In this document: positions 1 to 11,142 of the stretch, piece after piece
How the letters are laid out: the number at the start of each line of letters is the position of its first letter
How positions within the stretch are numbered: the first letter of the stretch is position 1
Assembly (NCBI GenBank): GCA_020809705.1
Contig: CP085829.1
Location: 2,170,001-2,234,000 of the forward strand
Source of the DNA: Calonectria ilicicola
Lineage: Eukaryota > Ascomycota > Sordariomycetes > Hypocreales > Nectriaceae
Reading direction: 5' to 3'
Length of the DNA stretch: 64,000 bases
Made by a program: the position numbers and the translations under genes
Notes under the pieces: model-generated
Told to the model about the DNA's origin: nothing
What the model saw: only the letters and a program-made list of their open reading frames with translations
The model's database searches: none

Positions 1-1899
1 ATCTTCGGCGCGCAACTCACGCTCCCGCTCGGGATCGCCCATGGCTTCAGCCTGAATGAGAGCCGAGTTTCTCTTGGATGCAATGCCTGCCACAAAACCA
101 TCCAACTTGTCGTGGAACATGTGGCTGAGTGCTCGGCCATTAGGAGCCATCTGACCGCCAGTAATGCCGTCATCAGGGCGCTGTCGGACAGCCGAAGTAA
201 CGAAGAATTTGCATGTCACACTCTCCGGGGGTGCAGCTTCTCGGCAAATGCGGAGCTCTTCTCGGAACCAATCCATGGCTTCCAATCGTTTTAAAGCCCA
301 GACGACAACCACTCTCTTGGTGATTGCCTTGCCGTCTCGCATTCTCTTGATCAGATCCAGAAGCTGTGACATGAGAGCAGTGATCCCGCTGCCTCCTGCA
401 ATTAGAATACAGGTGTCGAAAGCTGCTAGATCTCGTCGCATGCCACCATAGGGGCCGTCCAAGAACGCACGGTAGGTGTGGAATGGCCCCTTTTCAATAG
501 CAGTGTCAAGGACCTTGCGGGTGAAGCCGCCATAGGGTCGGAACACCAGGGTGCAGTCACGGTACTGCTCGCCATATTCGGATGGGAAATCTTCACTGCA
601 CAGAGAAGAAATGGTAAAGGGGTGGTTCTCAAAGACTGAGATGCCAGGCATGCGCAAGTAGACATATTGACCCGGTTTCCATCGCATCTGGGTAGGGATA
701 GTGATTTTAATGGCATTCTCTGCCATGAGAGTGATGGCAGCTTCATCGCCAACAAGGAATGACATGCGCCAGGGCTTCAGCCAATTAAGGTTGAATAGTC
801 TCACCAAGTAACAAAAGGCCCAGATAGCCAGAGATGCGTAGAGATAGCTCCAAGACATCAAAAAGTTTTTAGTGTGCCAGAAGAGACATCCAATGTACAC
901 CAAGGAAACTGGAACATGAAGGATGACGAAAACTTCATATGCCATTCTCCTGATAAATGGAAGCGATGCAACACAGAGCCAGACCAGGGGGACCAAGCAG
1001 GCGATTCCAGTGCCGTAAATAATTCCACTGCCGCCAGGGAAGAGGCGCTGGAACACTTGCATGCCACCATCGTCCCAGACCGGTTGAATGTAAAACGGGA
1101 TAGTGTGGACCAGCGAGAGGAAAAGGCAGAGATAGCCTGCCCATCGGTGAAAAACGTTCAGGCGCTCGGGTCCGATGCCAATTAAATAGGTTAGGACATT
1201 GGCTTTCATACTAGTCACAATGATCCATGGCGTTAAGGCTATCGCAATCATTCCAGATCGGATAGCCAGGGGCGGGGAGCCGTACTGAATGCTCTGCCAG
1301 TAAAGGGGCTGCAGAAGGAAGCAGTATAAAACGACAAAGACGAGGGCGATAAAGACACAAGTGAGGACGGCCAAGGAGGAAAAGGTGAATCGCCAGCTGC
1401 CCACTACCACGTCAGGGATGGGGCGGTAGAAAATCCATCGGAAAAGGGCCAAGGTATCGTTGACGATGCCGACGGAAGAAAAGTGCGCCTTGGGTCGGAA
1501 GCTCTTTTCGCCCATGACATCGTGCTCGGGGAAGAAATGCTGACCGGTGACACCAGTCTGAGCAGTATGCTGCTGTTCTTGAAAGTACTCGGCTTCGAGG
1601 CTGTAGGCTCTTCGGTAGTGTTCCTCAACCTCCTGCTTGTAGATGGCTTGTCGGATCTTGTCTTGCCAAAAGTGCCATATTCTCATGATGAGAACAGAGG
1701 CCATGAGCACCAGGGCAAAGTACGTCCATCCGCGTCCATACTTGCCAGATTTCTCCCACGGGTCAATAGTGTGTGCTTCGACGAGTCCTGCGGGACTTGT
1801 AGGGGTTAGAGGAATGCTGATACGCTTAACGAGGCCTGCAAAGGTGTTGGTGGCATCGGATACGGCGTTGCGTACAGCGGGTTGAATTTGAGAAGCCAT
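1..1899 (-). CDS. Ferric reductase-like transmembrane protein (partial, C-terminus beyond window)
   Basis: A single open frame runs from ATG at 1899 to base 1 without a stop, giving 633 visible residues; the 3' end lies outside the window. The family moves electrons from cytosolic NADPH through FAD and two hemes to reduce extracellular Fe(III) or Cu(II). Seen: an N-terminal TM near residues 58-75, then a multi-TM ferric-reductase domain with two heme-ligand pairs, H251/H265 and H328/H342, each 14 residues apart. The FAD motif HPFTISS is at 426-432 and the NADPH-binding motif GGSGIT at 502-507. The terminal Cys-Gly-Pro type NADPH motif has not appeared by residue 633, which agrees with truncation by the window edge. 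No intron is needed. It is paralogous to the gene at 20533-22401. Metal specificity and plasma-membrane versus vacuolar location cannot be read from sequence. Confidence 0.93.
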   Translation of the reverse strand, partial: MASQIQPAVRNAVSDATNTFAGLVKRISIPLTPTSPAGLVEAHTIDPWEKSGKYGRGWTYFALVLMASVLIMRIWHFWQDKIRQAIYKQEVEEHYRRAYSLEAEYFQEQQHTAQTGVTGQHFFPEHDVMGEKSFRPKAHFSSVGIVNDTLALFRWIFYRPIPDVVVGSWRFTFSSLAVLTCVFIALVFVVLYCFLLQPLYWQSIQYGSPPLAIRSGMIAIALTPWIIVTSMKANVLTYLIGIGPERLNVFHRWAGYLCLFLSLVHTIPFYIQPVWDDGGMQVFQRLFPGGSGIIYGTGIACLVPLVWLCVASLPFIRRMAYEVFVILHVPVSLVYIGCLFWHTKNFLMSWSYLYASLAIWAFCYLVRLFNLNWLKPWRMSFLVGDEAAITLMAENAIKITIPTQMRWKPGQYVYLRMPGISVFENHPFTISSLCSEDFPSEYGEQYRDCTLVFRPYGGFTRKVLDTAIEKGPFHTYRAFLDGPYGGMRRDLAAFDTCILIAGGSGITALMSQLLDLIKRMRDGKAITKRVVVVWALKRLEAMDWFREELRICREAAPPESVTCKFFVTSAVRQRPDDGITGGQMAPNGRALSHMFHDKLDGFVAGIASKRNSALIQAEAMGDPERERELRAED

Positions 1900-4800
1900 T
1901 TTCGACCAGCGATTCAAGCTTCTGTGCTGGGGGGTTTTTGAGAGTTGGCGGCAAAGCGCGGGGAATTCCTGTTTAGTTCCACATGAAGAACAATGCGTCT
2001 AAATGTGCCGAGTCCGCGTATCAGTTCTATAATATGCCGATAGGAGATGAGACAGATGCTATGCTTCGGTGAGACTTGAGCTAGCCCGTCGTTGTGATGT
2101 TGCGACGATGTTGCGATTTACTATTTCGACAGCGAGGGACGAGACGATGCTAGCCAGGTGGAATCGAAGAATTCCAGACTCCCCAATCAATGACCGATAT
2201 ATTCAGTGTAAGACAAAACGCAACGGGTGCCGTGAACGAGGGGATGGCTCTCGCGGGGGTCTTGAATGAGGTTGGGGGCGACGAGGATGGGGCGATGAAT
2301 AGTCAAAAGCGAGTTCACAGTGGGGATGGATGGGCATATGCGGCCGGATATATGACCTTAGAGGAAGCGATCCTTGCAAGACGGACGGAGCTAGGGATGC
2401 ACAGGGTTCAATTAAAAAGAGCGGCAGGGACAGGAAAGAGGGCGCCTAGCAGACCCGTAGTGGGATGTAGCTAGAGCGAGGCTTTTGGACGTGATATGCG
2501 AGATTGCCATGTGGACGAGGGCAGCGAAGACGACGGTGCATGGGTCGGGCAATCACAGCAGGGGAGCAATGGGAGGGCAGCCCTTGGTACGGGGCGGGAC
2601 GAGCACGATCCCAAGGGCCAGCGGCAGACGGCGACTGGATATTGGCTGGCCTGAAGATGCGGTCTCGTCAGTCACCCCGCTTGTGGAAGTGTGGAGCAGA
2701 GAGAGCTCCGTCCGTCACACGCAGGGAGCTAGTCCAGCGTGGGCTCGGGGTCTTGGGGTCCTTCTCGGAGAGCCACCAGCGGCGCCGCTGGTTAAGGTGG
2801 GTGGGTGACATGCAGAGGGAAAAATAAGAAGGTCGCGCAAGCCCTTTGCACCTTTGCACAGACTGGCGGGCTGCGCAGCCGGGGGGGCCGGGAGTGTTTT
2901 GTTTCTTTAGCATGGAGGCTGGGCCGACGGAAGAGGCGGGCTGCAAGATCGACGACCGACCGTGTTGGCCGATGCATCGATGACGGGGAGTTGAGTTGCC
3001 TGCCAGATCGGTCTGGTTTTTCTCAGCTGGCGTTCGAAAAAAGAAACACGATGGGGGGAAATGCCCCTTTGCGTCTCGAGCTAGCATCAAAAGAATTAAG
3101 CTGTCGAGGCGCAAGGTGCCTTGGCGATCGATAATTGCCCACCCAGAGTCGCTGCATCAAAGGGATATCCTGGCTTGGGCACATGGTGACAACTGAGAGT
3201 GACATTCTCGGACGACGAGCTCTGGACTGTCGTTGGCTTGAGTCAAAAGCCACGAGCGTAGACGAGCGTCTGAATCAGAGCTAGGATTGGCCGCGTCCTG
3301 CATCGCCATAGGACCACACGGACACTGGGTTCCTGGCATCGCTTCCCTCCTCTTCATCGGATATCTCCCCAGCACCCTTACAGCACCCTGCTAACACCCT
3401 CCTTAGACCTCGTTGGGGGCCGCCAGAGGCTTGCTTTCGGACGGTGGGACCCGGCGCCGGTCAAGTGCCCGGCAGGAGAGGGTGCGGCGAGACGGCCATT
3501 GTGTGGCCGGATCAGATGTGTGATGGGGACTCGAGATGGATTGTGTGGTGGAGCCGCAGGGTCGAGATGCAGCAGCGCAGATTTCGTGATGGGGTAGCGG
3601 CTTTTCATTCGCTAAAAGGCGCGGTGATATCCCTGGCCTAGCTCGGCGGGCGGGCGGTAAAAGGGACCCTACCATTGGTTATCAGTGAGCATGGAGCACA
3701 TATCGTATCCATGGACCTTGCAGGGCCTTGCAGGGCTTTGTACCGGCTTCCTACATCGTCACTTTACATTACCAGCCTGCGCACCGCTTCTTCAACCGGA
3801 TGATATCTGCTCCTGCTCACACTTTGTCCATGATACTATCACATCATATCGCCCAACGGCCGTTGGGACTTGCACGCTGGTGGACCGCGGCGTTTATTGA
3901 TGCTTCAATCGTTCGATCGCCATCGGCGAGACATGCCATCTCGTGTGACGACCGTTAACACGGCGGATATATGCTATTTGTCACCGTTTCGTCTCCAGCG
4001 TCCACGTCTTGCTTTGCATTCGCACCTGCATCATCACGTCTTTCGTCTCCTTTCTTCAGCTCTCTGCAACTTTCTTTTGCGCGCCTACGTCTATCCCTGT
4101 ATATCACAATGACAACAGCGACTACTGTATGTGTGTCTCGCTCTCGAGTTTCCAACGCACAATGTGATTCCGTCATCTCTTACATATGTATGTATGTATA
4201 TGTAAATGTGTGTCTCAATACGGCGTACAGCATACAGCATGCGTCAACAGGATGATAGTGTTCCCGTATGTATGTACCACCACCCATGCGTATTCCTTCC
4301 GCGTTGCATCGCACATTCTTTTTCCATCCGCAACCAACGCCACTTTTGAACCTTTTGGTCCCGGCCCCTGCACGGGCCGTCGCAACGACTGGGATCAGCT
4401 GAGCATGGGGACACAAACTGACCCAAGCTTCCGATCTCTTGGCCCGCCCGCCTCTTCAATTGATTAGGCCTGATGTTAGCCTGGGATGAGGCGAGTCCAG
4501 ACTGTTGTCGACAAAGAGACGGTCTCTGTCAGAGTGAGAACAGGTAATCTGTACAAACCAACAACACCCGGCGCTCCGTATCCACTCTGCACGGAGCGGG
4601 TGAGAGGCGTTCTTATGCCTTGCCGTGGGTTTGCATTAAATTCACTCGAATGCAGTCCCGATGTATGCACTTCGGCTTATTGCACAATGGTTGGACAATC
4701 CCACCCCACAGCAAGGCCGCTGCATCCAGACCCAAAAGGCCCAACCTGTGTGTCCCTCGACTCGACGAAAATCAATCCCCCCCACTAGTCCACATGATGA

Positions 4801-7386
4801 TGCAGTGCCCTATGGTGGCGAGAGCAATGACGCTTCTGCACAAATCACCAGCAGAATCTTTGTCAGACCTTCTGTCGCATGGGCCAGTGTGTGACTTCTG
4901 CTCTGTTCGCAATCGATCCCCGGTGAGGCCTCGGCCGCGAGCCTCGACGAGTGTCACACCTCAAGAGTCATCGCATGCGTGTACACTTGATTACGTCCCT
5001 CGTAATTCGCCCCGGCACTACATCAAGACTCGAGGCCAACCACCATCCAGAATCATCCCGGGCACTCCCCCCCACTGCCGGTCCACCTATGCGCATGCCC
5101 GGTTTTAGCAGCCAACGGGTAATCAATAGTACATTGGTCACGGGCCTTGTTTCAACGGTCTGCTCAGCCCATCTTTCCTCCCCAATTGCCCATGGCATTC
5201 CTCAAAAGCCGCATCATCATCAAAGACAATCAGCTGAGACAATCCCGATGAGGCTGCGCACTACGTCTGCACGTAGGTGGTTAAGTCAATCCTAGACCGC
5301 CGATCTTTTCGCACGCATGATGCCCGGCAAGTTTGGGCCGTCCTAAGCTTTAAAGGTTGGCTTACGTGTATGCGCAGAGTGACTTTCCTGCTGTTGTATC
5401 AGGGCTGTTGAAAAGTAAAATACCCTTTAGGGAGCGATATTATTCATCATGTGCAAAGCTGCGTCGCTGCGTCCTCCTTAATGGCCGAGGTGATAACGCA
5501 GCTCCATGCTAAAGCACAGATTAGGACGCTGTGCTCATTCTGAGATGTACCAACAAAAGTTTAGTGCTTGCGACGACGCAAGACAAATCATCGCGCGTAT
5601 CGTGAAACACATTTGAGAATTTTTCCATTTTGAGATCTTAATCAGCATCAATCATGATTTGTGCTGAATCATATCGCACTCTCTCTACCCCAGACTTCAT
5701 GAGTGCCGGCACTTTTGGAAGATGACAACTTTGGAGGCCAGTGTGTTTGCCAATGTGTTCGCCAGAAGTCCTTGGTTACAATGAGCACATGTGCACTTCG
5801 AAGCATCGCATCACAGATAAGCGGGGACGTTAAGAAGGAAAAAACAACACAAGGACTCTACAAAGACCCCGTAGGTGACGCTGGCGGGATTGTACGACTA
5901 CAAAAACCAGCTATCGTCATCCTTCATCCGACCACAGGAGCATCAGATACCCCCAAGCTCATGCATAGAACAAACTTCATCCAATGGCTCTCTATCTAAC
6001 AAGTCACTATGATGCTCAATGACTGTACATTTCGATAACGATGTAGCAATTGTTGGGGATGCGCACAAAAACAAAAGTTAAAAAGGAAAAAGAAACCCCG
6101 TGATTCGTGTCAGTTTTCTGGCAGAGCCCAACATCCGCTCTTGACGTAATAGTACACACTTGCCACCAAGTATAGATACATACTAGATTTTCATTATGCT
6201 TGGTAGATGATAACATGTTTGCATCTTGCCCTTTGGAATCAAATGCTCAAAATCGCGAGAAATAATTGACAGATGTGCCATGAGGATGCAGCGGAGATTG
6301 TAACCACAAGGTACACTGTGGAGATTTGATGAACTAACAGTTTCTCTCTTAATAGGAAAACATGGAATAAAGGCAATGGGCAATAGGGATAATTACCAAG
6401 TCCTTCAGTTCTCAAAAAGCTACTTCATCCCAAAGGACATGGCATCATTTCTTTGCTCTTGATCATAGCCAGGCAAGCACATCAATACGACAATGAACCG
6501 ACACCACCGGATACTGAAACATTTATGCGCTTCAGCTAAAAGAAGGGCCGCCGCTAACCTCGTTTCCAAATCTCCCACCGCTTCCAAACATCCAAGTCAT
6601 CGCGGTCCTTCTGTTCCAAGTGATTTAGGCTGGTTTTTTTATTTTATTTTTACAATCCATCACATGTTTCATGAACTACACAATTAAAATCTTGAAACCA
6701 AGTTGAGAATATTATCTTTAGGGCTCTTAAGAAAGAGGTTAGCAACCAAGTCATGAAGTTAGTGTAATAGAACAATTATTTGGGCACTCAGGTTCCTTGC
6801 ATACCTAATTCCATTTCATCCATGGGCTACTATATATCTTATTTTACATGGAAAATCTTTTTAATCTGGTCCTCTCAACCCCCGTGGCGTACAATACTGT
6901 GCTTGGTGTCTCGGGTGTTGTGGTATGAGCGCCATGAGCGGGGGTTTCAGCTGCTACCGAATTTTTGCCTCTCTAAAGTATGCCTCTTTCCGAACTTTAT
7001 CAGGTGAGAGCATTCAAGACTGAGGTGAATATTTATTTTATTTTTTATTTAGAACCACACACGTTTTTTTCATCTTTGCAAAGTGTGCATTATGATAGCT
7101 GCTCTGTAATAATGGCTATAATTTGGGATAATAATGATCACCCACCCGATACCCCAATAGTCAGTAATTCAGCCTTGTGCCCCACACCCTTTCCATTGGC
7201 CGGCATCGCCAGCGCCCCGCCAATCGCAACTCTCAAGTGCCGCGAGGCTACGGCTCTCCAACTTTTCCAAATCTCGAAAACTTGCAGCCACCCAATCCAA
7301 CAGCAACCAACATCGCTCTCTTGCCCATAAAGCATACTTCTACTGTCTAAAATTCAAGGAGAAAAAGCTCTCTAAAACCAACCAAA
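1900..7386. other. Long intergenic region, no supportable gene
   Basis: About 5.5 kb between the divergent starts of the ferric reductase and rrp43. It must contain both promoters. Short frames (up to about 150 codons) overlap on both strands without recognisable domains, conserved splice structure or coding-like codon use. The part from about 6000 to 7150 is visibly AT-rich. A TGTA-type microsatellite lies near 4185-4205. No tRNA or other structured RNA was recognised. Confidence 0.6.
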
Positions 7387-8403
7387 ATGGCTCCCACGGC
7401 GGGCCTTACTCGCGCAACCTTTGCCAAACTGTCCCCGCATCCCTACCTTGTCGCCAACCTCGAGCCTTCTTCCGACAAAGTGCCCCCTGCCCGAAGCAAT
7501 GGGCGAGCCCCAAACGAAGTCAGAGCCCCAACAGTCAACTCTTCCAGTCTGTCACACGCCCATGGTAGCGCTGTCGTCCGAATGGGCGACACCACCGTCA
7601 TCTGTGGTGTTCGCGGCGAGACGATTCTCACTCCCAACATTCCAAGTTACCGTGCCTCAAACAACAAGACAGAGTTGAAAGAGTACGATCTCCTGGTGCC
7701 CAACATTGAACTTGCCACTGGTTGCTCGCCCCAGTTCCTACCAGGCGGTCCTCCAACCACTCTCGCTCAGACACTCAGCACGAGAATATACTCTCTTCTC
7801 CACAGCTCCAAGATTGTCAGCCCCGAAGATCTGCGAATATGGCACACCCTTCCTTTTGACGACGCGGTGGCCGACGAAGACCGAATGGATGACGATGTGG
7901 AATCGAACGCGGGCGAGGGAGAAAAGATGGTTGTGGCATACTGGGTGCTCTACATTGACATTTTCTTCATCTCTTTTGATGGGAACCCATTCGACGCCGC
8001 TTGGGCCGCAACTCTGGCCGCCCTGCGAGACACGAAGCTTCCACAAGCACGATACGACGCCGATCGGGATATGATTGTTTGTTCCCGAAAAGTGTCAAAC
8101 CCTCTCACTATTACCACTTCCCCCATTGCTTGCACGGCCGTTGTCTTCACTGGCAAAGAAACGGATCGTCCCACCGCTGATGGAAGGTTCTGGATGCTGG
8201 TTGATCCTGACCAATTGGAGGAATCGCTGTGCGATGAAAGCGTCACAATTGTGGTTGACTGCACGGGTGGAACGATGAAGATCCTGTCCATCTCGAAGCA
8301 CGGAGGGGTCATCTTGACGCCCCAGCTTCTCACCTCCAAGCAGTTCTTGGATTGGGCAGGCAAACGTTGGAAGGAATTTACTGAGGCAATTGCTCAATCA
8401 TAG
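7387..8403 (+). CDS. rrp43: Exosome complex subunit Rrp43 (RNase PH fold)
   Basis: Single-exon gene of 338 residues. Rrp43 (human EXOSC8) is one of six RNase PH-like subunits of the ring of the nuclear and cytoplasmic RNA exosome, which threads RNA toward the Rrp44/Rrp6 nucleases; the eukaryotic ring subunits are catalytically inactive. Seen: an N-terminal segment, then an RNase PH domain from about residue 55 (GSAVVRMGDTTVICGVRGE), followed by FLPGGPPTTLAQTLSTRIY and a C-terminal RNase PH domain 2 region with the DLRIW motif that marks this clade. The start ATG is preceded by CCAACCAAA, a good fungal context. Rrp42 and Rrp45 are the alternatives; the N-terminal HPYLVANLEPSSDK region and overall length fit Rrp43 best. 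Confidence 0.85.
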   Translation: MAPTAGLTRATFAKLSPHPYLVANLEPSSDKVPPARSNGRAPNEVRAPTVNSSSLSHAHGSAVVRMGDTTVICGVRGETILTPNIPSYRASNNKTELKEYDLLVPNIELATGCSPQFLPGGPPTTLAQTLSTRIYSLLHSSKIVSPEDLRIWHTLPFDDAVADEDRMDDDVESNAGEGEKMVVAYWVLYIDIFFISFDGNPFDAAWAATLAALRDTKLPQARYDADRDMIVCSRKVSNPLTITTSPIACTAVVFTGKETDRPTADGRFWMLVDPDQLEESLCDESVTIVVDCTGGTMKILSISKHGGVILTPQLLTSKQFLDWAGKRWKEFTEAIAQS

Positions 8404-8890
8404 ATAAAAATGATACCCTTCATGAACAAAATGGAATGGAATGAATGAATCATTCTGGTGCAGTTACAAAAAACATGGGCAGACGACGTGATGGCAGTAC
8501 TACACTATAACTACGATGTTGCTTGAGGAGATGTGTCAACCATTCGAACCACCCTATCAGACTTTAATTCCAGGGCAGTAGATACCGGCAGACCAAAGAG
8601 TTGCTCTGCCACTCAGAAAATGAACAGTAATGAAACTGCTCACGCCAGCACAACGTTCCGTCAAGAGCACGAAGACATTGCAAGTCGGGCCAAGTGGCAT
8701 ACAGAAGAAGAAAAAAAGGAAATGAGGAGTGGGAAAAATTGAGTCCGTAGAAATGGTCCTGCGATGGTGCACGGACCAATGGCGACTTGCCCCACTCAAG
8801 GCTTCCAATTTCAAATATCCATCCAGCCTCTTCTCTTCCCCCAGAAATTTTCTCCTCCTCCATCTTCCACCTTCGCACACTCCCCTCACC
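8404..8890. other. Intergenic, rrp43 3' region and mrs6 promoter
   Basis: This 487-nt tandem spacer contains no supportable gene. The stretch just before the mrs6 ATG is pyrimidine-rich (about 8820-8890), typical of fungal leaders. Confidence 0.6.
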
Positions 8891-10655
8891 ATGGAATCCC
8901 TCTCAGACACTCAGTGGGATGTAGTGATCAGCGGCACTGGGCTCCAACAGTCCCTCCTCGCCCTGTAAGCTTTGGATTCCATCGTCGAGACGCCCCGCGA
9001 TCAGGCTGACCAGGCCTTTGTTTTCCTGAAGCGCTCTCTCGCGCTCAGGCAAGAACATCCTTCATGTCGATCCCAACGAGTACTATGGCGGACCCGAGAC
9101 TGCGCTCAGTCTACCGGAGCTCGATGAGTGGGCGGAGAAGCACAGTTCGGACGATCGAGAGAGCGCCCTGTTTGCTGGGGCCGAGGTGAAGCGCTTTGGA
9201 GATGAATTGGAGTCGCCGCGACGGTACACATTGGCTCTGGCGCCGCAGTTGATACACTCGCGGTCAAAGCTTGTGTCGCAACTTGTCGACTCGAAGGCGT
9301 TTCGCCAGATCGAGTTCCTTGCCGTCGGTTCCTTCTTCATCTTCCAACCGCCTTCAGAAGCCTCGCCGTCATCACTCAGCAGGATTCCTTCGACCCGAGA
9401 GGACGTCTTCCTCAACAAGGCCATTCCTACCCGATCCAAGCGCTTCTTGATGAAATTTCTCAAGTTTGTGTTGGATTTCGATTCGGAACCTCAGGTCGAG
9501 TTGTGGCAACCTCATGCGGACGAACCTTTGGACAGCTTCCTAGCCTCCGAGTTCAAGCTCGACGGCGCGTTGCAGTCCTATATTATAACACTCACGCTGA
9601 GTCATGACGGCAAAGTTTCTGTGAGGGATGGTTTAACAGCCATCAACCGGCACTTGACATCGATGGGAGTGTTCGGTCCTGGCTTTGCAGCAGTCTACCC
9701 GAAATGGGGCGGTCTCTCAGAGGTAGCTCAAGTGGGCTGTCGAGCCGCCGCGGTCGGAGGCGCTGTCTATATGCTCGGCTCGGGTATCAACGGCGTGGAA
9801 ACCACGACGTCTGAAGATGATGCTGCCGAGCCCCTTTTGGAATTGAAGCTCACCAACGCCACAGTTATCAAGACGAGGAAGCTCGTCCAGGGCTCTGATC
9901 AACAAACAAAGAAAGACAGGCGCATCAGCAAGCTCCTTGCAATTTCGAAACATGATCTTTCCTCGCTGTTCGAACTGAAAACTGAGGGTGCTCCAACGCC
10001 TGCTGTGGCTGTTGTTGCTTTCCCAGCTGGTTCCATCTCAGTTGGAGCTGGCGAACCCTCCAAGTATCCAATCTACGCTTTAGTTCATTCAAGTGACACT
10101 GGCGAATGCCTCCAAGGACAATGTGAGTATTTTTTTTTTCTCCTTCGTTTTTTTTTTCTTTTGGTGTTAGGATGATCTCCATACCGAATACTTATCTACA
10201 TTGTCTGAAAACCAATGACGATCAATATCTCTGACAACCTGATACACACCACTTTTCTCTCTTCGTTTTCTCGAATTTCACTTTCATGACAAAGAAGCTA
10301 ACCAGAATCCTTGTCAGATGCTCTATATCTCAGCACCATATATGATGACTCTGCAAAGAGGCATCTTGAGGCGGCCCTTTCATCCCTTGTAGCAGCCGTG
10401 CAAGATGGTGAGAGGGTGCCATCCCCTTGCAGCTACCAACTGTACTATGACCAATGCGTAGGCGAGGCATCCCTGACTGTGGATGGCAATAGTGCTACTT
10501 TTTCTCCAACACTCACTGATCTCGCTTTCAATGACTCCGTGCTGGATCCCGTCCAAGAAGCCTGGAAATGGGTTACGGGTGAATCCAATGATGATGCCGG
10601 GTACATGAAATTCGAGGATCGTGAGGGTAATGACGATGACGATGCATATGATTAG
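8891..10655 (+). CDS. mrs6: Rab escort protein (Rab geranylgeranyltransferase component A)
   Basis: Three exons: 8891-8964, 9032-10122 and 10318-10655, giving 500 residues. Rab escort protein binds newly made Rab GTPases, presents them to geranylgeranyltransferase II and delivers them to membranes; it is a paralogue of Rab GDI. Seen: the N-terminal dinucleotide-fold signature WDVVISGTGLQQSLLALALS, which is completed only after splicing, then SGKNILHVDPNEYYGG, the classic GDI/REP sequence conserved region. The middle part has DGLTAINRHLTSMGVFGPGF and the C-terminus is very acidic. Introns are GT-AG with branch sites GCTGAC (near 9005) and GCTAAC (near 10297). GDI would be shorter (about 450 residues) and more conserved, so REP is preferred. 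Confidence 0.88.
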
Positions 10656-11142
10656 ATTAAGTCACGAGCATAATGATAAATTGAAACTGCATTTATTTGA
10701 ATCTCCCGAAATCTTATCCCTTGTGTGATTTAACTACTGAGGACTTTTTTGTCCATGAAGGCCATGCCTACTCCGATTCCTGTCGCCTCCCGAAAGGCAA
10801 TAAACGAAACCCCAAATCACGATGCCATCGCGCCCGCAATATTTTCCAGCCCATATGACTGGTAATCATTTCTCCAAATGCCGCCCCCGTGAGGATGAAA
10901 TCTTCAATCAAAGTCTCCAGTCAACGCCAAATTATCCCGAAATCCCAGAGTTTCTTGGAGATAAAAGGATGGGATATAGTCCCAACCGTAGAGCATCTAA
11001 AATTCGCCGCGTATACATCATCTTTTTTCCCGATATCAGAAAGGAAAAACAAAAAGAATGACGAGAAAGAAGGAACAAAAGAAAAGAAGAATAAAGAGAG
11101 AGAATCATGCGCCGGGCCCGTGGAATTATAAGAGTAAGCGTA
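10656..11142. other. Convergent 3' spacer between mrs6 and rec8
   Basis: This 487-nt spacer lies between two convergent stop codons. It ends with an A-rich stretch (about 11040-11105). No gene was seen. Confidence 0.6.
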